Shown in pieces: positions 8,350 to 15,863 of a stretch of 64,000 nucleotides of DNA. The notes beneath the pieces are model-generated. The model was given only the letters and a program-made list of their open reading frames with translations. It was not told where the DNA came from and ran no database searches. Source of the DNA: Streptomyces nitrosporeus (GTDB taxonomy: Bacteria; Actinomycetota; Actinomycetes; Streptomycetales; Streptomycetaceae). The position numbers and the translations under genes are program-made. Position 1 is the stretch's first letter. Each line of letters begins with the position of its first letter. Location: the NCBI RefSeq assembly GCF_008704555.1, contig NZ_CP023702.1:3472001-3536000 (forward strand), in the 5' to 3' direction.

Positions 8350-9072
8350 CTACTCCGCCGACGGCGGGGTGCTCTTCTTCGCCGCGGGCTTACGCGTGGC
8401 GGCCGTCTTCCCGGCAGGCGCGGCCCCGGCCCCGGCCCCGCCGGTCTTCGCCTCCCCGGTCTTCGCCCCACCGGACCCGGCGGCGGACTTCACCGCGCCG
8501 GGGCTCGTCGCCGCGGTCTTCGACGCTACGGTCTTCGACGCTACGGTCTTCGACGCGGCGGTCTTCGACGCGGCGGGCTTCGCCTCCGGTGCGGCTCCCG
8601 ACTTCTGCCGCGGCACCGGCTCGCCCTCCACGACGGTGGCGATCTCGACGATCTCCTCCGCCGCCTCCCCACGCCACGTACGCACGGTCTGCTCGCCGCG
8701 CTCGGCGACCTTCTCGTACGTCTCACGGGCCCGGACCGCGTACTCAGCGGCCACCCCCACGCTCCGCAGGGCCAGGTCCTGGGCGTTCTCACCCAGCTTC
8801 TTCAGATCGGTGTCCAGCGACCCGAGGAATCCGGCCACCTTCGCCTGCACCGCGGCCTGGGCCTCCTTGGCCTGCGTGGCGACCTTCTCCTGCACGGCCT
8901 TCGGGTCGGTGTTGCGTACGGCCTCGATGCGCTCGGGCGCCTCGGCCCGCAGCTGCTCGATCAGCGCCGGGACCTTGCGCGCCTGCTCCACGGCGAGATC
9001 GGCCGTACCGGCGGCGAAGTAGAGGGGGGTGGGGTCGGTGAGGGTCTTACGCAGGTCATCGGTGATGGCCAT
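8350..9072 (-). CDS. Heparin-binding hemagglutinin (HBHA)-like protein
   Basis: The 240-aa product has no signal peptide. Residues 1-150 are an alpha-helical, coiled-coil-prone region beginning MAITDDLRKTLTDPTPLYFAAGTADLAVEQ, as in mycobacterial HBHA. The tail (about 170-240) is an Ala/Lys/Thr/Pro low-complexity region with repeated ASKT(V/A) units and AAKK at the end, like the lysine-rich adhesin tail. In mycobacteria HBHA binds sulfated glycans; in a saprophyte it may instead affect cell aggregation or envelope lipids (inference). GGAGGACC precedes the ATG. It lies 33 nt downstream of the XRE regulator, so the two probably form an operon. Confidence 0.85.
   Translation of the reverse strand: MAITDDLRKTLTDPTPLYFAAGTADLAVEQARKVPALIEQLRAEAPERIEAVRNTDPKAVQEKVATQAKEAQAAVQAKVAGFLGSLDTDLKKLGENAQDLALRSVGVAAEYAVRARETYEKVAERGEQTVRTWRGEAAEEIVEIATVVEGEPVPRQKSGAAPEAKPAASKTAASKTVASKTVASKTAATSPGAVKSAAGSGGAKTGEAKTGGAGAGAAPAGKTAATRKPAAKKSTPPSAE
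8511..8580. repeat. 15-bp tandem repeat encoding ASKT units
   Basis: About four copies of a 15-bp unit like GTCTTCGACGCTACG lie inside the HBHA-like gene. They code the five-residue tail repeats, and copy number could vary between strains. Confidence 0.75.
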
Positions 9073-9105
9073 GACTGTGGTCCTCCCGGATCATCAGAAG
9101 TCAGT

Positions 9106-9630
9106 TCAGGGGTGGTTCCCGGCGTCACCGCCGCCGGCCTCACGGGGGCCGCGGGCATCCCCGCCGGAGCCGCCCGGACCGCCGGTGTCCTGTTCCGCGC
9201 CGGTCCCGGTTCCGCTTCCCGCACCGGCGGCACCGCGGACCTCGGGTCCGGCGCCGGTGTCGGTACCGGTGTCGGGCACGCCGTCGAAACCGTTCTCCTT
9301 GCGGAAGGAGTCGTAGATCTGCAGCAGCACGTTCTTCTGCCGCTCGTTGATCGACGGATCGGCCAGGATGACCGCCCGCGTCTCCAGCTCCTCCCGCTCC
9401 CGCTCGTCGAGGATCCCGGCGCGCACGTACAGCGTCTCGGCGGAGATCCGCAGGGCCTTCGCGACCTGCTGCAGCACCTCGGCGCTCGGCTTGCGCAGAC
9501 CGCGCTCGATCTGGCTGAGATACGGATTGGACACCCCGGCGGCGTCGGCGAGCTGCCGCAGGGAGAGCTGCGCGGTGCGCCGCTGCTCACGCAGGTACTC
9601 GCCGAGATTGCCGACATTGAGTGATGCCAT
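9106..9630 (-). CDS. XRE-family transcriptional regulator
   Basis: The 174-aa product carries a Cro/C1-type helix-turn-helix at about 8-65: LGEYLREQRRTAQLSLRQLA followed by VSNPYLSQIERGLRKPSAEVL. The middle region (LYVRAGILDEREREELETRAVILADPSINERQKNVLLQIYDSF) is a helical dimer or sensor segment. The last 50 residues are Gly/Thr/Asp-rich and probably disordered. The ATG at 9630 puts the helix-turn-helix at the N-terminus. The perfect dyad at 9657-9684 just upstream is the probable operator. The HBHA-like gene follows on the same strand. Confidence 0.88.
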   Translation of the reverse strand: MASLNVGNLGEYLREQRRTAQLSLRQLADAAGVSNPYLSQIERGLRKPSAEVLQQVAKALRISAETLYVRAGILDEREREELETRAVILADPSINERQKNVLLQIYDSFRKENGFDGVPDTGTDTGAGPEVRGAAGAGSGTGTGAEQDTGGPGGSGGDARGPREAGGGDAGNHP

Positions 9631-9656
9631 GCGCCGATGGTGCACCATCCCCGCTA

Positions 9657-9684
9657 ACTTTTGCAAGCAGGCGCTTGCAAAAGT
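9657..9684. promoter_or_regulatory. 12-bp perfect inverted repeat, candidate XRE operator
   Basis: ACTTTTGCAAGC-AGGC-GCTTGCAAAAGT lies 27-54 bp upstream of the regulator start. It is much more AT-rich than its surroundings, and I did not see it elsewhere in the window. Autoregulation by the adjacent XRE protein is the simplest reading. Confidence 0.7.
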
Positions 9685-9997
9685 GTCTGCTCGTTTCGGC
9701 CGACCGGGCACGCCCGCGCCACCCCGCCCCACCGAAGGCGTCCCGTCTCCGTACGGCCGAGGCGCCCCCGGCCCTCGCGAGGCATCCGGTCGCACACCTC
9801 ACCCCGCCCCGGGCCTCCGGTGCGCCGTCCCGTTCGACGCGAGGCAGCGGTCCACTCCACTTTTCCCGGTCATCACGCCTGGTCAGCGAGGTGAGGGAGC
9901 ACGCCCCCGGCTCCACGACGGCTTTGCCGGCCCGGCGGAAGCCGTCGCAGATCCGATTCACGGCGGTGAACCCGGGACGCCCCGCCTCGACCGGCCG
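9685..9997. other. Intergenic region
   Basis: This gap lies between the XRE operator and the 3' end of the TetR gene, and both genes are on the minus strand. Open frames here look like shadows with Arg/Pro-rich translations. I see no convincing gene or site. Confidence 0.4.
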
Positions 9998-10627
9998 TCA
10001 CGAAGCATCCATGCCGCGATCGGCAAGGGCCATCCCGGACGCCAGGGCGCGGGCCGCATCGGCGAAGTACTGCTCATCGGCGCCGGGGGCAAGACCGAAA
10101 GGGATGCCCTGGCCGAGGCCGACGAACAACGCCCTGAGGGCGGTGGCCAGGTGTTGCGCCTGCCGCGCCGTCACAACGCCCCCGTCGTGCGGCCTTCCGG
10201 TGAACAGCGCGGCCAGTTGGCTCTCCTGCGACCGGACGGACGCGGCGAGCCGGGCCCCCAGGCCGGGATCGTGCAGCGCCATGTCCAGCAAGGTGATCTG
10301 AAGCGACAGACGGGACACCGCGTCAGGGGCGTCGCAACTACGCCGGTAGAACCGGGCGAAGGCGTCGACCGCTTCCAGCAGATCGAGCCCGGCGGGGACG
10401 GCCTGCTCGATCTCCTCGTAGTGCGGCCGCAGATGGTCGGCGACCAGGGCGACCACCAGGCCGTTCTTGCTTCCGAACAGCGAGTAGACGGCACCGGTGG
10501 TCAGGCCGGCACGCTCGGCGATCTCCTCAAGCCTGGCCCGGTGCCCGTCCCGGGAAACGACCTGGAACGCAGCGTCCAGCAAGGCCCGGCGGTTGCGCTC
10601 CTTGGCCTCCGCTCTCGACATTCTCAT
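9998..10627 (-). CDS. TetR-family transcriptional regulator
   Basis: The 209-aa product has a TetR helix-turn-helix at about 10-55 (RRALLDAAFQVVSRDGHRARLEEIAERAGLTTGAVYSLFGSKNGLVVALV) and an all-helical ligand domain. It is divergent from a small membrane protein gene. A 17-bp palindrome covers the TetR start, so the pair is likely a self-regulated repressor and its target. Starts at 10627 and 10621 are both possible; 10627 lies inside the palindrome. Confidence 0.88.
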   Translation of the reverse strand: MRMSRAEAKERNRRALLDAAFQVVSRDGHRARLEEIAERAGLTTGAVYSLFGSKNGLVVALVADHLRPHYEEIEQAVPAGLDLLEAVDAFARFYRRSCDAPDAVSRLSLQITLLDMALHDPGLGARLAASVRSQESQLAALFTGRPHDGGVVTARQAQHLATALRALFVGLGQGIPFGLAPGADEQYFADAARALASGMALADRGMDAS

Positions 10628-10636
10628 AATGAGAAT
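10620..10636. promoter_or_regulatory. Palindromic operator over the TetR start codon
   Basis: ATTCTCAT-A-ATGAGAAT is a perfect 8-bp dyad around a central A. A related half-site, TCTCATTAT, follows at about 10647-10655. The two sites cover the divergent promoter region and the TetR translation start. Confidence 0.7.
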
Positions 10637-10690
10637 ATTACCGTAATCTCATTATCGAAGTGGTCAGGGCAGCTGCCCAGGAGGATGCTC

Positions 10691-11113
10691 ATGGCTCAGG
10701 AAGTGGCGTCACGGATGTCCCGCCGGATGGTCGGCGCCGTCGCCGACGGTGCCTTCAAGGTGCTGCTCGCCGCCGTCTGGATCGCCGGCGCCGCTCCGCT
10801 CGGCCGGTTACTCGGCACGCCGGCCTGGCTGATGGCGGCTTCAGGCGTGGCCCTGCTGATCGGCGGTGGCGTCGAGGTCGGATACACGCGCAGCCGGTCG
10901 ATGCTCACCTACACGCGGCTCATGATCGCCTACGACAGCGGCTGGGTGCTGACGGCCCTGGCCGGCCTCCTGATGGCGCGGCAGGGCAGCGGTGCCGGGG
11001 GAGAAGTCTGGATGGGGTACCAGACGGCCGCTCCTCTCGTGTTCGCCGCGGTGCTGGTCGCCGCCACCCCCGTACGGATGGCCCCGGAGGCTCGGCGCGA
11101 CACCTCGGACTGA
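10691..11113 (+). CDS. Small integral membrane protein with a TTA codon
   Basis: The 140-aa product has about four hydrophobic helices (18-37, 45-62, 78-95, 110-128) and no recognised family. ATG 10691 is six nt after AGGAGG; the ATG at 10685 directly abuts that site. Codon 40 (10808-10810) is TTA, which in Streptomyces is read only by the bldA tRNA, so translation may be delayed to late growth. It is transcribed away from the TetR gene across a shared palindrome and is its probable target. It could be a transporter accessory or a stress protein, but the function is unknown. Confidence 0.75.
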   Translation: MAQEVASRMSRRMVGAVADGAFKVLLAAVWIAGAAPLGRLLGTPAWLMAASGVALLIGGGVEVGYTRSRSMLTYTRLMIAYDSGWVLTALAGLLMARQGSGAGGEVWMGYQTAAPLVFAAVLVAATPVRMAPEARRDTSD

Positions 11114-11149
11114 GCGGAGTCTTCCGGGAACCCTCAGGAGGGGCCGGCA

Positions 11150-11171
11150 GCCCGGTCACATGGGACCGGGC
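11150..11171 (+). terminator. Hairpin after the membrane protein gene
   Basis: GCCCGGTC-ACATGG-GACCGGGC is a perfect 8-bp stem followed by AAAGG. It lies between two convergent genes. Confidence 0.55.
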
Positions 11172-11212
11172 AAAGGAACCGCGCGACGCGCGAGGGTCTC
11201 GCCGCGTGCCCG

Positions 11213-11596
11213 TCAGGCGCCGAAGCGGCCGCGTGCACGCTCGATGTGACCGAGATGCTGGTGGGTCCAGCCGCATATGGCGTCGACCGCGGCGCGCAGG
11301 GCCCGGCCCGGCCCGGTGAGGGTGTACTCGACTCGCGGCGGCACGGTGGGGTGCACCTTCCGGTCGACCAGGCCGTTGCGCTCCAGCATCCGCAGGTTCT
11401 GGGTGAGCATCTTGTGGCTGATGCCCTCGACCTCGTCCCGCAGCTCGCCGAAGCGCAGGGTGCGCTCGCCGAGCGCCTCGATGATCAGGAGCGCCCACTT
11501 GTTGGCGACGTCCGAGAAGATCTCCCGCGCCAGGGAGTCCGCGCGCCGCAGGTCGGCGCCCTCGGGCAGGCCCTTGAGTAGCTGCTTGGTCACCAT
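11213..11596 (-). CDS. HxlR-family transcriptional regulator
   Basis: The 127-aa product is a winged-helix HxlR/MarR-like regulator. KWALLIIEALGERTLRFGELRDEVEGISHKMLTQNLRMLERNGLVDRKV (about 33-82) is the conserved DNA-binding block, and RVEYTLTGPGRAL forms the wing. HxlR proteins usually control the divergent gene in response to reactive electrophiles or redox state. Here that gene is the RidA-family protein at 11699. GGGGAA precedes the ATG at 11596. Confidence 0.9.
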   Translation of the reverse strand: MVTKQLLKGLPEGADLRRADSLAREIFSDVANKWALLIIEALGERTLRFGELRDEVEGISHKMLTQNLRMLERNGLVDRKVHPTVPPRVEYTLTGPGRALRAAVDAICGWTHQHLGHIERARGRFGA

Positions 11597-11642
11597 GAGG
11601 TTCCCCAGTCACCGAAAAGTGCGTTCTTCCAGGTCAGCCGCC

Positions 11643-11679
11643 ACTCTCCTACAGTTCCCGAGTAACCACAAGAGAGTAA
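11643..11679. promoter_or_regulatory. Repeats in the HxlR-RidA divergent promoter
   Basis: GAGTAA occurs twice, 14 bp apart (11660-11665 and 11674-11679). ACTCTC at 11643-11648 is inverted to GAGAGT at 11672-11677. These are candidate HxlR contacts. Confidence 0.4.
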
Positions 11680-11698
11680 AACGGAAGGACCGGGCACC

Positions 11699-12100
11699 GT
11701 GACCACCATTGATTCCTTCAGCTACGACGTGCCGGCCGAGAGCGACTTCGGCTACTCACAGGCGATCAAGTCCGGCGGGCTGATCCACGTCTCCGGACAG
11801 CTCTCGTTCGACGAGGCGGGCGAGTTCCTCCACGCGGGCGACTTCGCCGCCCAGCTCAAGCGGACCTACGCCAACATGGACAAGGTCCTGGACCACTACG
11901 GCGCCACCCGGAACCAGATCGTCTCGCAGACCCTGTACGTGGTGGACCTGCGGCAGAACGCCGCGGCGACGGCACAGGGCAACCTGGGGTACTTCGGCGA
12001 CCACCGCCCGGCCAGCACGGTCCTGGGCGTCACCGAACTGATCTTGCCCGGCCAGGCCATCGAGATCAGCTTCGTCATCGACACGGGACTGCCCGCTTGA
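11699..12100 (+). CDS. RidA/YjgF-family protein
   Basis: RidA proteins hydrolyse reactive enamine/imine intermediates or have related lyase roles. The 133-aa length fits the family. Visible blocks are YSQAIKSGGLIHVSGQLSFDE (about 20-40), QLKRTYANMDKVLDHYGA and STVLGVTELILPGQAIEISFV. I do not see the canonical active-site arginine segment of RidA proper, so this may be a related RidA subfamily with another activity. The GTG at 11699 follows GGAAGGA. It is divergent from an HxlR regulator. Confidence 0.85.
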   Translation: MTTIDSFSYDVPAESDFGYSQAIKSGGLIHVSGQLSFDEAGEFLHAGDFAAQLKRTYANMDKVLDHYGATRNQIVSQTLYVVDLRQNAAATAQGNLGYFGDHRPASTVLGVTELILPGQAIEISFVIDTGLPA

Positions 12101-12239
12101 GGTCTCCTCCTCGCACGTCCCGCAGCCTCGCTCAGGTGGGGCCGGAGAGGCCACCGGCCCGCGACCCGCACCGCTCGTGGTGCCGCGTCCGTGCCCCTTC
12201 GGTGGAGAACGGGACCCGGCCTCAGCGGACCGTCCCCGC

Positions 12240-12271
12240 CCCTGGCCGTTCCACGGGCCGACCGGCCAGGG
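12240..12271. terminator. Hairpin between convergent genes
   Basis: CCCTGGCCG and CGGCCAGGG form a perfect 9-bp stem with a 14-nt loop, between the RidA gene and the convergent TSUP gene. Confidence 0.45.
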
Positions 12272-12331
12272 CAGTCCCGCAGTGACGCCTCTCGCGGGTC
12301 GCGTACTCGTCGGCACCGACCGCCCGCGGGG

Positions 12332-13114
12332 TCAGCGGAGGGTCTGGACCGCGTAGAGCGCGCCGACCGCGGTGGCGAGGGTGCCGAGCAGGAGCCGGAG
12401 GGCCGTCTCGGGCACGTGCGGCTGGAGTCGTGCGCCGAGGTAGCCGCCGAGGAGGCCGCCGGCGCCGCAGGACAGGCCCAGCAGCCAGTCGGGGGTGACG
12501 TCGCCGGTGGTGGCGAGGGAGAGCAGCGCGTAGGTGGCCGCGCCGACGACGGAGGTCACGAAGGTGGAGGCCAGCGCGGCGGGTGCGACGGTGGCGACCG
12601 GTGCGCCGCGGCCGACGAGGATCGGGCCGAGCAGCGAGCCGCCCCCGATTCCGTAGATCCCGCCGACCACGCCGACGGCCAGGGCCAGCGACGTCGTCGC
12701 GCGAGGCGAAGGCCGGCCACGGGTGCGGGGCGGGGCGGGGCGTACGGTCCGCAGCCACAGCCACAGCCCGAGCGGCAGGAGCAACGCCGCTACGAGAAGG
12801 CGGAAGACGCGCGGGCCGGGAACGGCGAAAACGCGGATCACGGCGCCGACGACGACACCGGGGACGGTGCCCGCGATCAGGAGCCGGGTCAGCGGTCCGC
12901 CGAGCTGCCCGGCCCGCCGGTAGCGCAGGAGGGCACCGGGGCCGGCCACGACGTTGTAGAGCAGGTTCGTGGGTGTCACGGCCGGGCTGGGCACACCCAG
13001 CACACTGACCTGGACGGGCAGCAGGAAGACCGCTCCGGAGACGCCCACGGGGGCGGTGACGACGGATATCAGGAGCCCGGCGGCGAACCCGGACAAGGCC
13101 ATCGACCACTCCAC
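12332..13114 (-). CDS. TSUP/TauE-SafE family membrane transporter
   Basis: The 260-aa product has about eight hydrophobic helices in the two-repeat TSUP pattern. Each half carries a Gly/Pro-rich motif: SVVTAPVGVSGAVFLLPVQ (about 17-35) and VGGIYGIGGGSLLGPIL (about 148-164). Family members move sulfite, sulfoacetate, taurine or other organosulfur anions, usually outward. The substrate is not predictable here. The GTG at 13114 follows GAGGGGG. Confidence 0.85.
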   Translation of the reverse strand: MEWSMALSGFAAGLLISVVTAPVGVSGAVFLLPVQVSVLGVPSPAVTPTNLLYNVVAGPGALLRYRRAGQLGGPLTRLLIAGTVPGVVVGAVIRVFAVPGPRVFRLLVAALLLPLGLWLWLRTVRPAPPRTRGRPSPRATTSLALAVGVVGGIYGIGGGSLLGPILVGRGAPVATVAPAALASTFVTSVVGAATYALLSLATTGDVTPDWLLGLSCGAGGLLGGYLGARLQPHVPETALRLLLGTLATAVGALYAVQTLR

Positions 13115-13280
13115 GACGTCCCCCTCGGCACTCTCCGACCGGCACCCGGAGGAGGCTCCGGATCAGGTGCCCCCGTTCTCGTGAACCTCGCCCCCGCCCC
13201 GATCCAACCGCCTCCCGGGACGGTGGACAACTGCCGCCGGACTCACGGACGAAGCCATGAGGCGGAGAAGTGTCCGCATA

Positions 13281-13344
13281 GCGGATGCACACGGATGCAC
13301 ATGGGTGTACACGGATGTACATGGGGGTGCATGGAGGCGCATGG
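13281..13344. repeat. 10-bp tandem repeat, about six copies
   Basis: Successive decamers read GCGGATGCAC, ACGGATGCAC, ATGGGTGTAC, ACGGATGTAC, ATGGGGGTGC and ATGGAGGCGC. The period matches one DNA helical turn, so all copies face the same side. The array lies 68-144 bp upstream of the DUF6228-like gene. Confidence 0.8.
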
Positions 13345-13411
13345 ATACTCCGACGACTCCGCAAGGTGCCACGGCTGTCGTCGCGCTCTTCAGGGATCAC
13401 GGGAGACCCCT

Positions 13412-13417
13412 TAGCGT
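13412..13417 (+). promoter_or_regulatory. -10 element of a leaderless gene
   Basis: TAGCGT ends 7 nt before ATG 13425. No Shine-Dalgarno sequence is present. Confidence 0.5.
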
Positions 13418-13424
13418 TCCGTCC

Positions 13425-13883
13425 ATGATCTTTCTGGACAGTGACACCGACGACAGGGCCGGCGTGGCCGTCCGCTGCCAGGACAACGCCTCCGTCGGCG
13501 TGACGTTCTGCGACAGGTCCGGCTTCGACGCGGACTTTGTGCACTATGCCGTCGAACTGCGGGCCCCGGGGCTGACCGCTCGCGTCGACGAGATCGTCGC
13601 CTGGCTCCGGGACAGTGGTCTCAGCACGTTCCTGGAAGGACTGGCCGCCGATTACCGGGGATGGGACGGCGAGCGGATCTGGCGGACCGACGACGGAGAC
13701 CTGGCGGTGACGGCGGTCTTCCGGTCCGGCGGCTACGTCGGGCTGACCTGGTCCCTGCGGCCGTGGCCGCAGGCGGCCGGCGGCTGGAGCGCCTCGGTGA
13801 CCACCTGGCTGGAGGGCGGCGAGCAGATGTCCTCCCTGGCCGCCGACGTCCGGTGTTTCCTCGCCGGGCAGCGGCCTTCATGA
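13425..13883 (+). CDS. DUF6228-like hypothetical protein
   Basis: The 152-aa soluble acidic protein has the pattern of immunity-like or housekeeping beta-rich proteins common in Streptomyces: FVHYAVELRAPGLTARVDEIV (about 38-58), GWDGERIWRTDDGDLAVTAVFRSGGYVGLTWSLRPWP (about 82-118) and EQMSSLAADVRCFL at the end. I think it is the DUF6228 family, but only from memory of these motifs. The function is unknown. The -10 box at 13412 fixes the start as a leaderless ATG. Confidence 0.7.
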   Translation: MIFLDSDTDDRAGVAVRCQDNASVGVTFCDRSGFDADFVHYAVELRAPGLTARVDEIVAWLRDSGLSTFLEGLAADYRGWDGERIWRTDDGDLAVTAVFRSGGYVGLTWSLRPWPQAAGGWSASVTTWLEGGEQMSSLAADVRCFLAGQRPS

Positions 13884-13898
13884 CGTCCGGCACACGTA

Positions 13899-14209
13899 TC
13901 ACCCTCCGGCATCCGGGCCCGTGAACGACCAGTCGGCGCTCATCCGGGCGGGCACCGAGAAGCCGGCCTCACAGTCCGGGCAGATCGCGTCCCCGAAGAC
14001 ACAGGTCAACGCGGCGGCGACTTCGTGCCGGCCATCGGCCAGAGCGGCATCGTGGAGACGCCGGCCGAGTGCACACTGCCCTGATGGCAGAGCGCCGACC
14101 ACAGGCCGGTCCAGTGCCCGGGAGCCGGTTCCGTCGCGATCCGGTCCAGCAGAGCGGGTGTGTCTCCCGCGGGGCCGTACGCGTGCCTGCGCTTCGGCCG
14201 ATCCGTCAT
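13899..14209 (-). pseudogene. Frameshifted remnant of a hypothetical gene
   Basis: From ATG 14209 one frame reads MTDRPKRRHAYGPAGDTPALL, then HWTGLWSALCHQGSVHSAG, and soon hits a stop at 14006. The next frame continues with ADGRHEVAAALTCVFGDAICPDC and ends at 13899. The first part looks like the N-terminus, and the CPDC segment the C-terminal zinc-type end, of a known Streptomyces hypothetical family. The shift falls near 14060-14090. It is probably a decayed gene with an indel or internal loss; a sequencing error is possible. Confidence 0.55.
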
Positions 14210-14260
14210 GTGGGTATCCAACCGGGCCGGCCCGGCATCCCTCGGGACCGTGCCACCGGA

Positions 14261-14692
14261 TCAACTGCCGTGGCGGGGCTCCCTGTCACGGCCGAGCGCG
14301 TCGGCCAGCAGGACGCCCGGGTCACCGGTGAGGCGATGGCGGGAGGTGCCGGCCGGCCATGTGGAGATCCCGTCGCCCGTCCACCGTGGGACGACGTGGA
14401 AGTGCAGATGGGGCACGGACTGCTCGGACCCCGGGCCGCTGGCGCTCAGGATGTTGACGCCCGTAGCGCCCAAGGCGGTCCGCATCGCCGCCGCGACGCG
14501 CTGCGCCAGCGCCACCGTCGCGGCCAGGGCGCCGGGCGGGATGTCGAACACATCCGGGTGATGACGGGCGGGGACCACCAGCGTGTGCCCCGGTGCGAGC
14601 TGGTCCGGCGGGAGGAAGGCGCATGCCTCGGCCTCCTGGGCCACCCATCGCGCGGTGTCCTCGTGGATGAGCCGGCAGAAGAGACAGTTCAT
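14261..14692 (-). CDS. HIT-family nucleotide hydrolase
   Basis: Histidine-triad proteins hydrolyse nucleoside phosphoramidates or dinucleotides. The 143-aa product has CLFC near residue 3 (a zinc-binding CxxC), then PPDQLAPGHTLVVPARHHPDVFDI (about 33-57), and the catalytic HLHFHVVPRW triad near residue 100. I chose ATG 14692 because HIT proteins usually begin a few residues before CxxC; ATG 14710 is in frame. The exact substrate is unknown. Confidence 0.88.
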   Translation of the reverse strand: MNCLFCRLIHEDTARWVAQEAEACAFLPPDQLAPGHTLVVPARHHPDVFDIPPGALAATVALAQRVAAAMRTALGATGVNILSASGPGSEQSVPHLHFHVVPRWTGDGISTWPAGTSRHRLTGDPGVLLADALGRDREPRHGS

Positions 14693-14795
14693 GACCGCCA
14701 ACTCTGCCATCCGTCGCCCCGGAGCCTGTGGCAAAGAGGGCGCCACCGGACTCGGAGCGGCCGGGGCCGCGGCGCTTCGCGGGGGCCGGGCCGGC

Positions 14796-15719
14796 TCAGA
14801 AACCGCGGTCGATCACCTTGTCCCGCATCAGCCTCTCCAACTCCGCGTCCGACAGCGGACGCAGCGTGTCCAGCAGGCGGCGCAGTCCGGCTTCGTCCAG
14901 GGTCTGGCTGGTGACCTCGGCCTCCACGTCCCGGTGGCGGCGGACGAGGGTGACGGACCTCTCGCCGGCGGGGAGTTCGCGGACCATGCGTATCTCGCCG
15001 TGAGCGACCACCGTGCAGGTCATCCCCTCCTCCCCCGGTTCGGGGCACCGGAGTTCCGGCGTGAGCCGGGGGCGCACGGTGAGGCCCACGTACGCGAATC
15101 CGCCCTCCCGGCCGGGGCGGTACTCGACACCGAAGTAACCGGGCCCGACCGTGGCCCGGGACACCCGCATCCCGGGCGGCGCGGTCCCCAGGTACAGCAG
15201 CTCCTCCCGCTCCCGGTAGCGGGCGGCCTCCGCCTCGTGCCGGTGCTGTTCCGCCCGTGCCGGGCCGGCGAAGCCCCCGTGGACCACCCCGGCCGCCAGC
15301 ACGGCCGCCGCTCCCAGCCGCACCCACCGGCCCGGTACGAAGAACGCCGCGGCCACCGCGTACGGAACCCCGGTCAGCGCGATCCTGGTACCGGCGCTCC
15401 CCAGGCCGACGCCTCCGCTGTAGGCGGCCAGACCGCCCAGGACGCCGAGCGTCCCGAGGACGAAGACCATGGCCGCCCAGCCGAACCGCCGCCACGCGGT
15501 ACCGCACAGCGGCACCACGGTCCGCACCGGTACGCCCGTCGTGGCCAGCAGACCCACCGCCAGCGGCACCACCAGGACCAGCAGCGGCACCGCCGCACCG
15601 GCCCCGCCGCCCCAGGCCGCCGCAAGCAGCCCGAAGCCGAGCGCCGGCACGGTGACCGTCATCGCCGCCCAGACCAGGAGGAGATGGAGAACCGTGAGCG
15701 CCCCTCTGCCATGCGTCAT
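14796..15719 (-). CDS. Membrane protein of unknown function
   Basis: The 307-aa product has about five hydrophobic helices in the first 150 residues (VLHLLLVWAAMTVTVPALGF onward), then an extracytoplasmic-looking soluble domain (about 165-307). That domain has two cysteines (RCPEPGEEGMTC) and an acidic helical end, TLDEAGLRRLLDTLRPLSDAELERL. It has no recognisable family. It lies 103 nt from the HIT gene on the same strand. The ATG at 15719 is preferred to an upstream in-frame start because it puts the first helix near the N-terminus. Confidence 0.7.
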   Translation of the reverse strand: MTHGRGALTVLHLLLVWAAMTVTVPALGFGLLAAAWGGGAGAAVPLLVLVVPLAVGLLATTGVPVRTVVPLCGTAWRRFGWAAMVFVLGTLGVLGGLAAYSGGVGLGSAGTRIALTGVPYAVAAAFFVPGRWVRLGAAAVLAAGVVHGGFAGPARAEQHRHEAEAARYREREELLYLGTAPPGMRVSRATVGPGYFGVEYRPGREGGFAYVGLTVRPRLTPELRCPEPGEEGMTCTVVAHGEIRMVRELPAGERSVTLVRRHRDVEAEVTSQTLDEAGLRRLLDTLRPLSDAELERLMRDKVIDRGF

Positions 15720-15863
15720 GGCCCGCATCCTGTCAGCGGCCCCACCGGCCGGCACGAGTACGGATACTCAGGGTTCCGCGTCCCCGTCGCGACCGGCAAA
15801 GGGCCGGATCGGGCCGAACCGGCCCGGGAAGAAAGGTGTTGCCGCGCCGTCACCCGAGACCGC

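Larger units (their letters stand above)
13115..13424. other. Intergenic region with a decamer repeat
   Basis: This 310-bp divergent gap holds the TSUP promoter, a 10-bp tandem repeat at 13281-13344, and the -10 box of the next gene at 13412-13417. I see no small gene with a start signal. Confidence 0.5.

Noticed and set aside
9347..10690. Upstream extension of the 10691 membrane protein (588-codon frame)
   Set aside because: The extension is a shadow of the XRE and TetR genes. The AGGAGG site and the hydrophobic start support ATG 10691.
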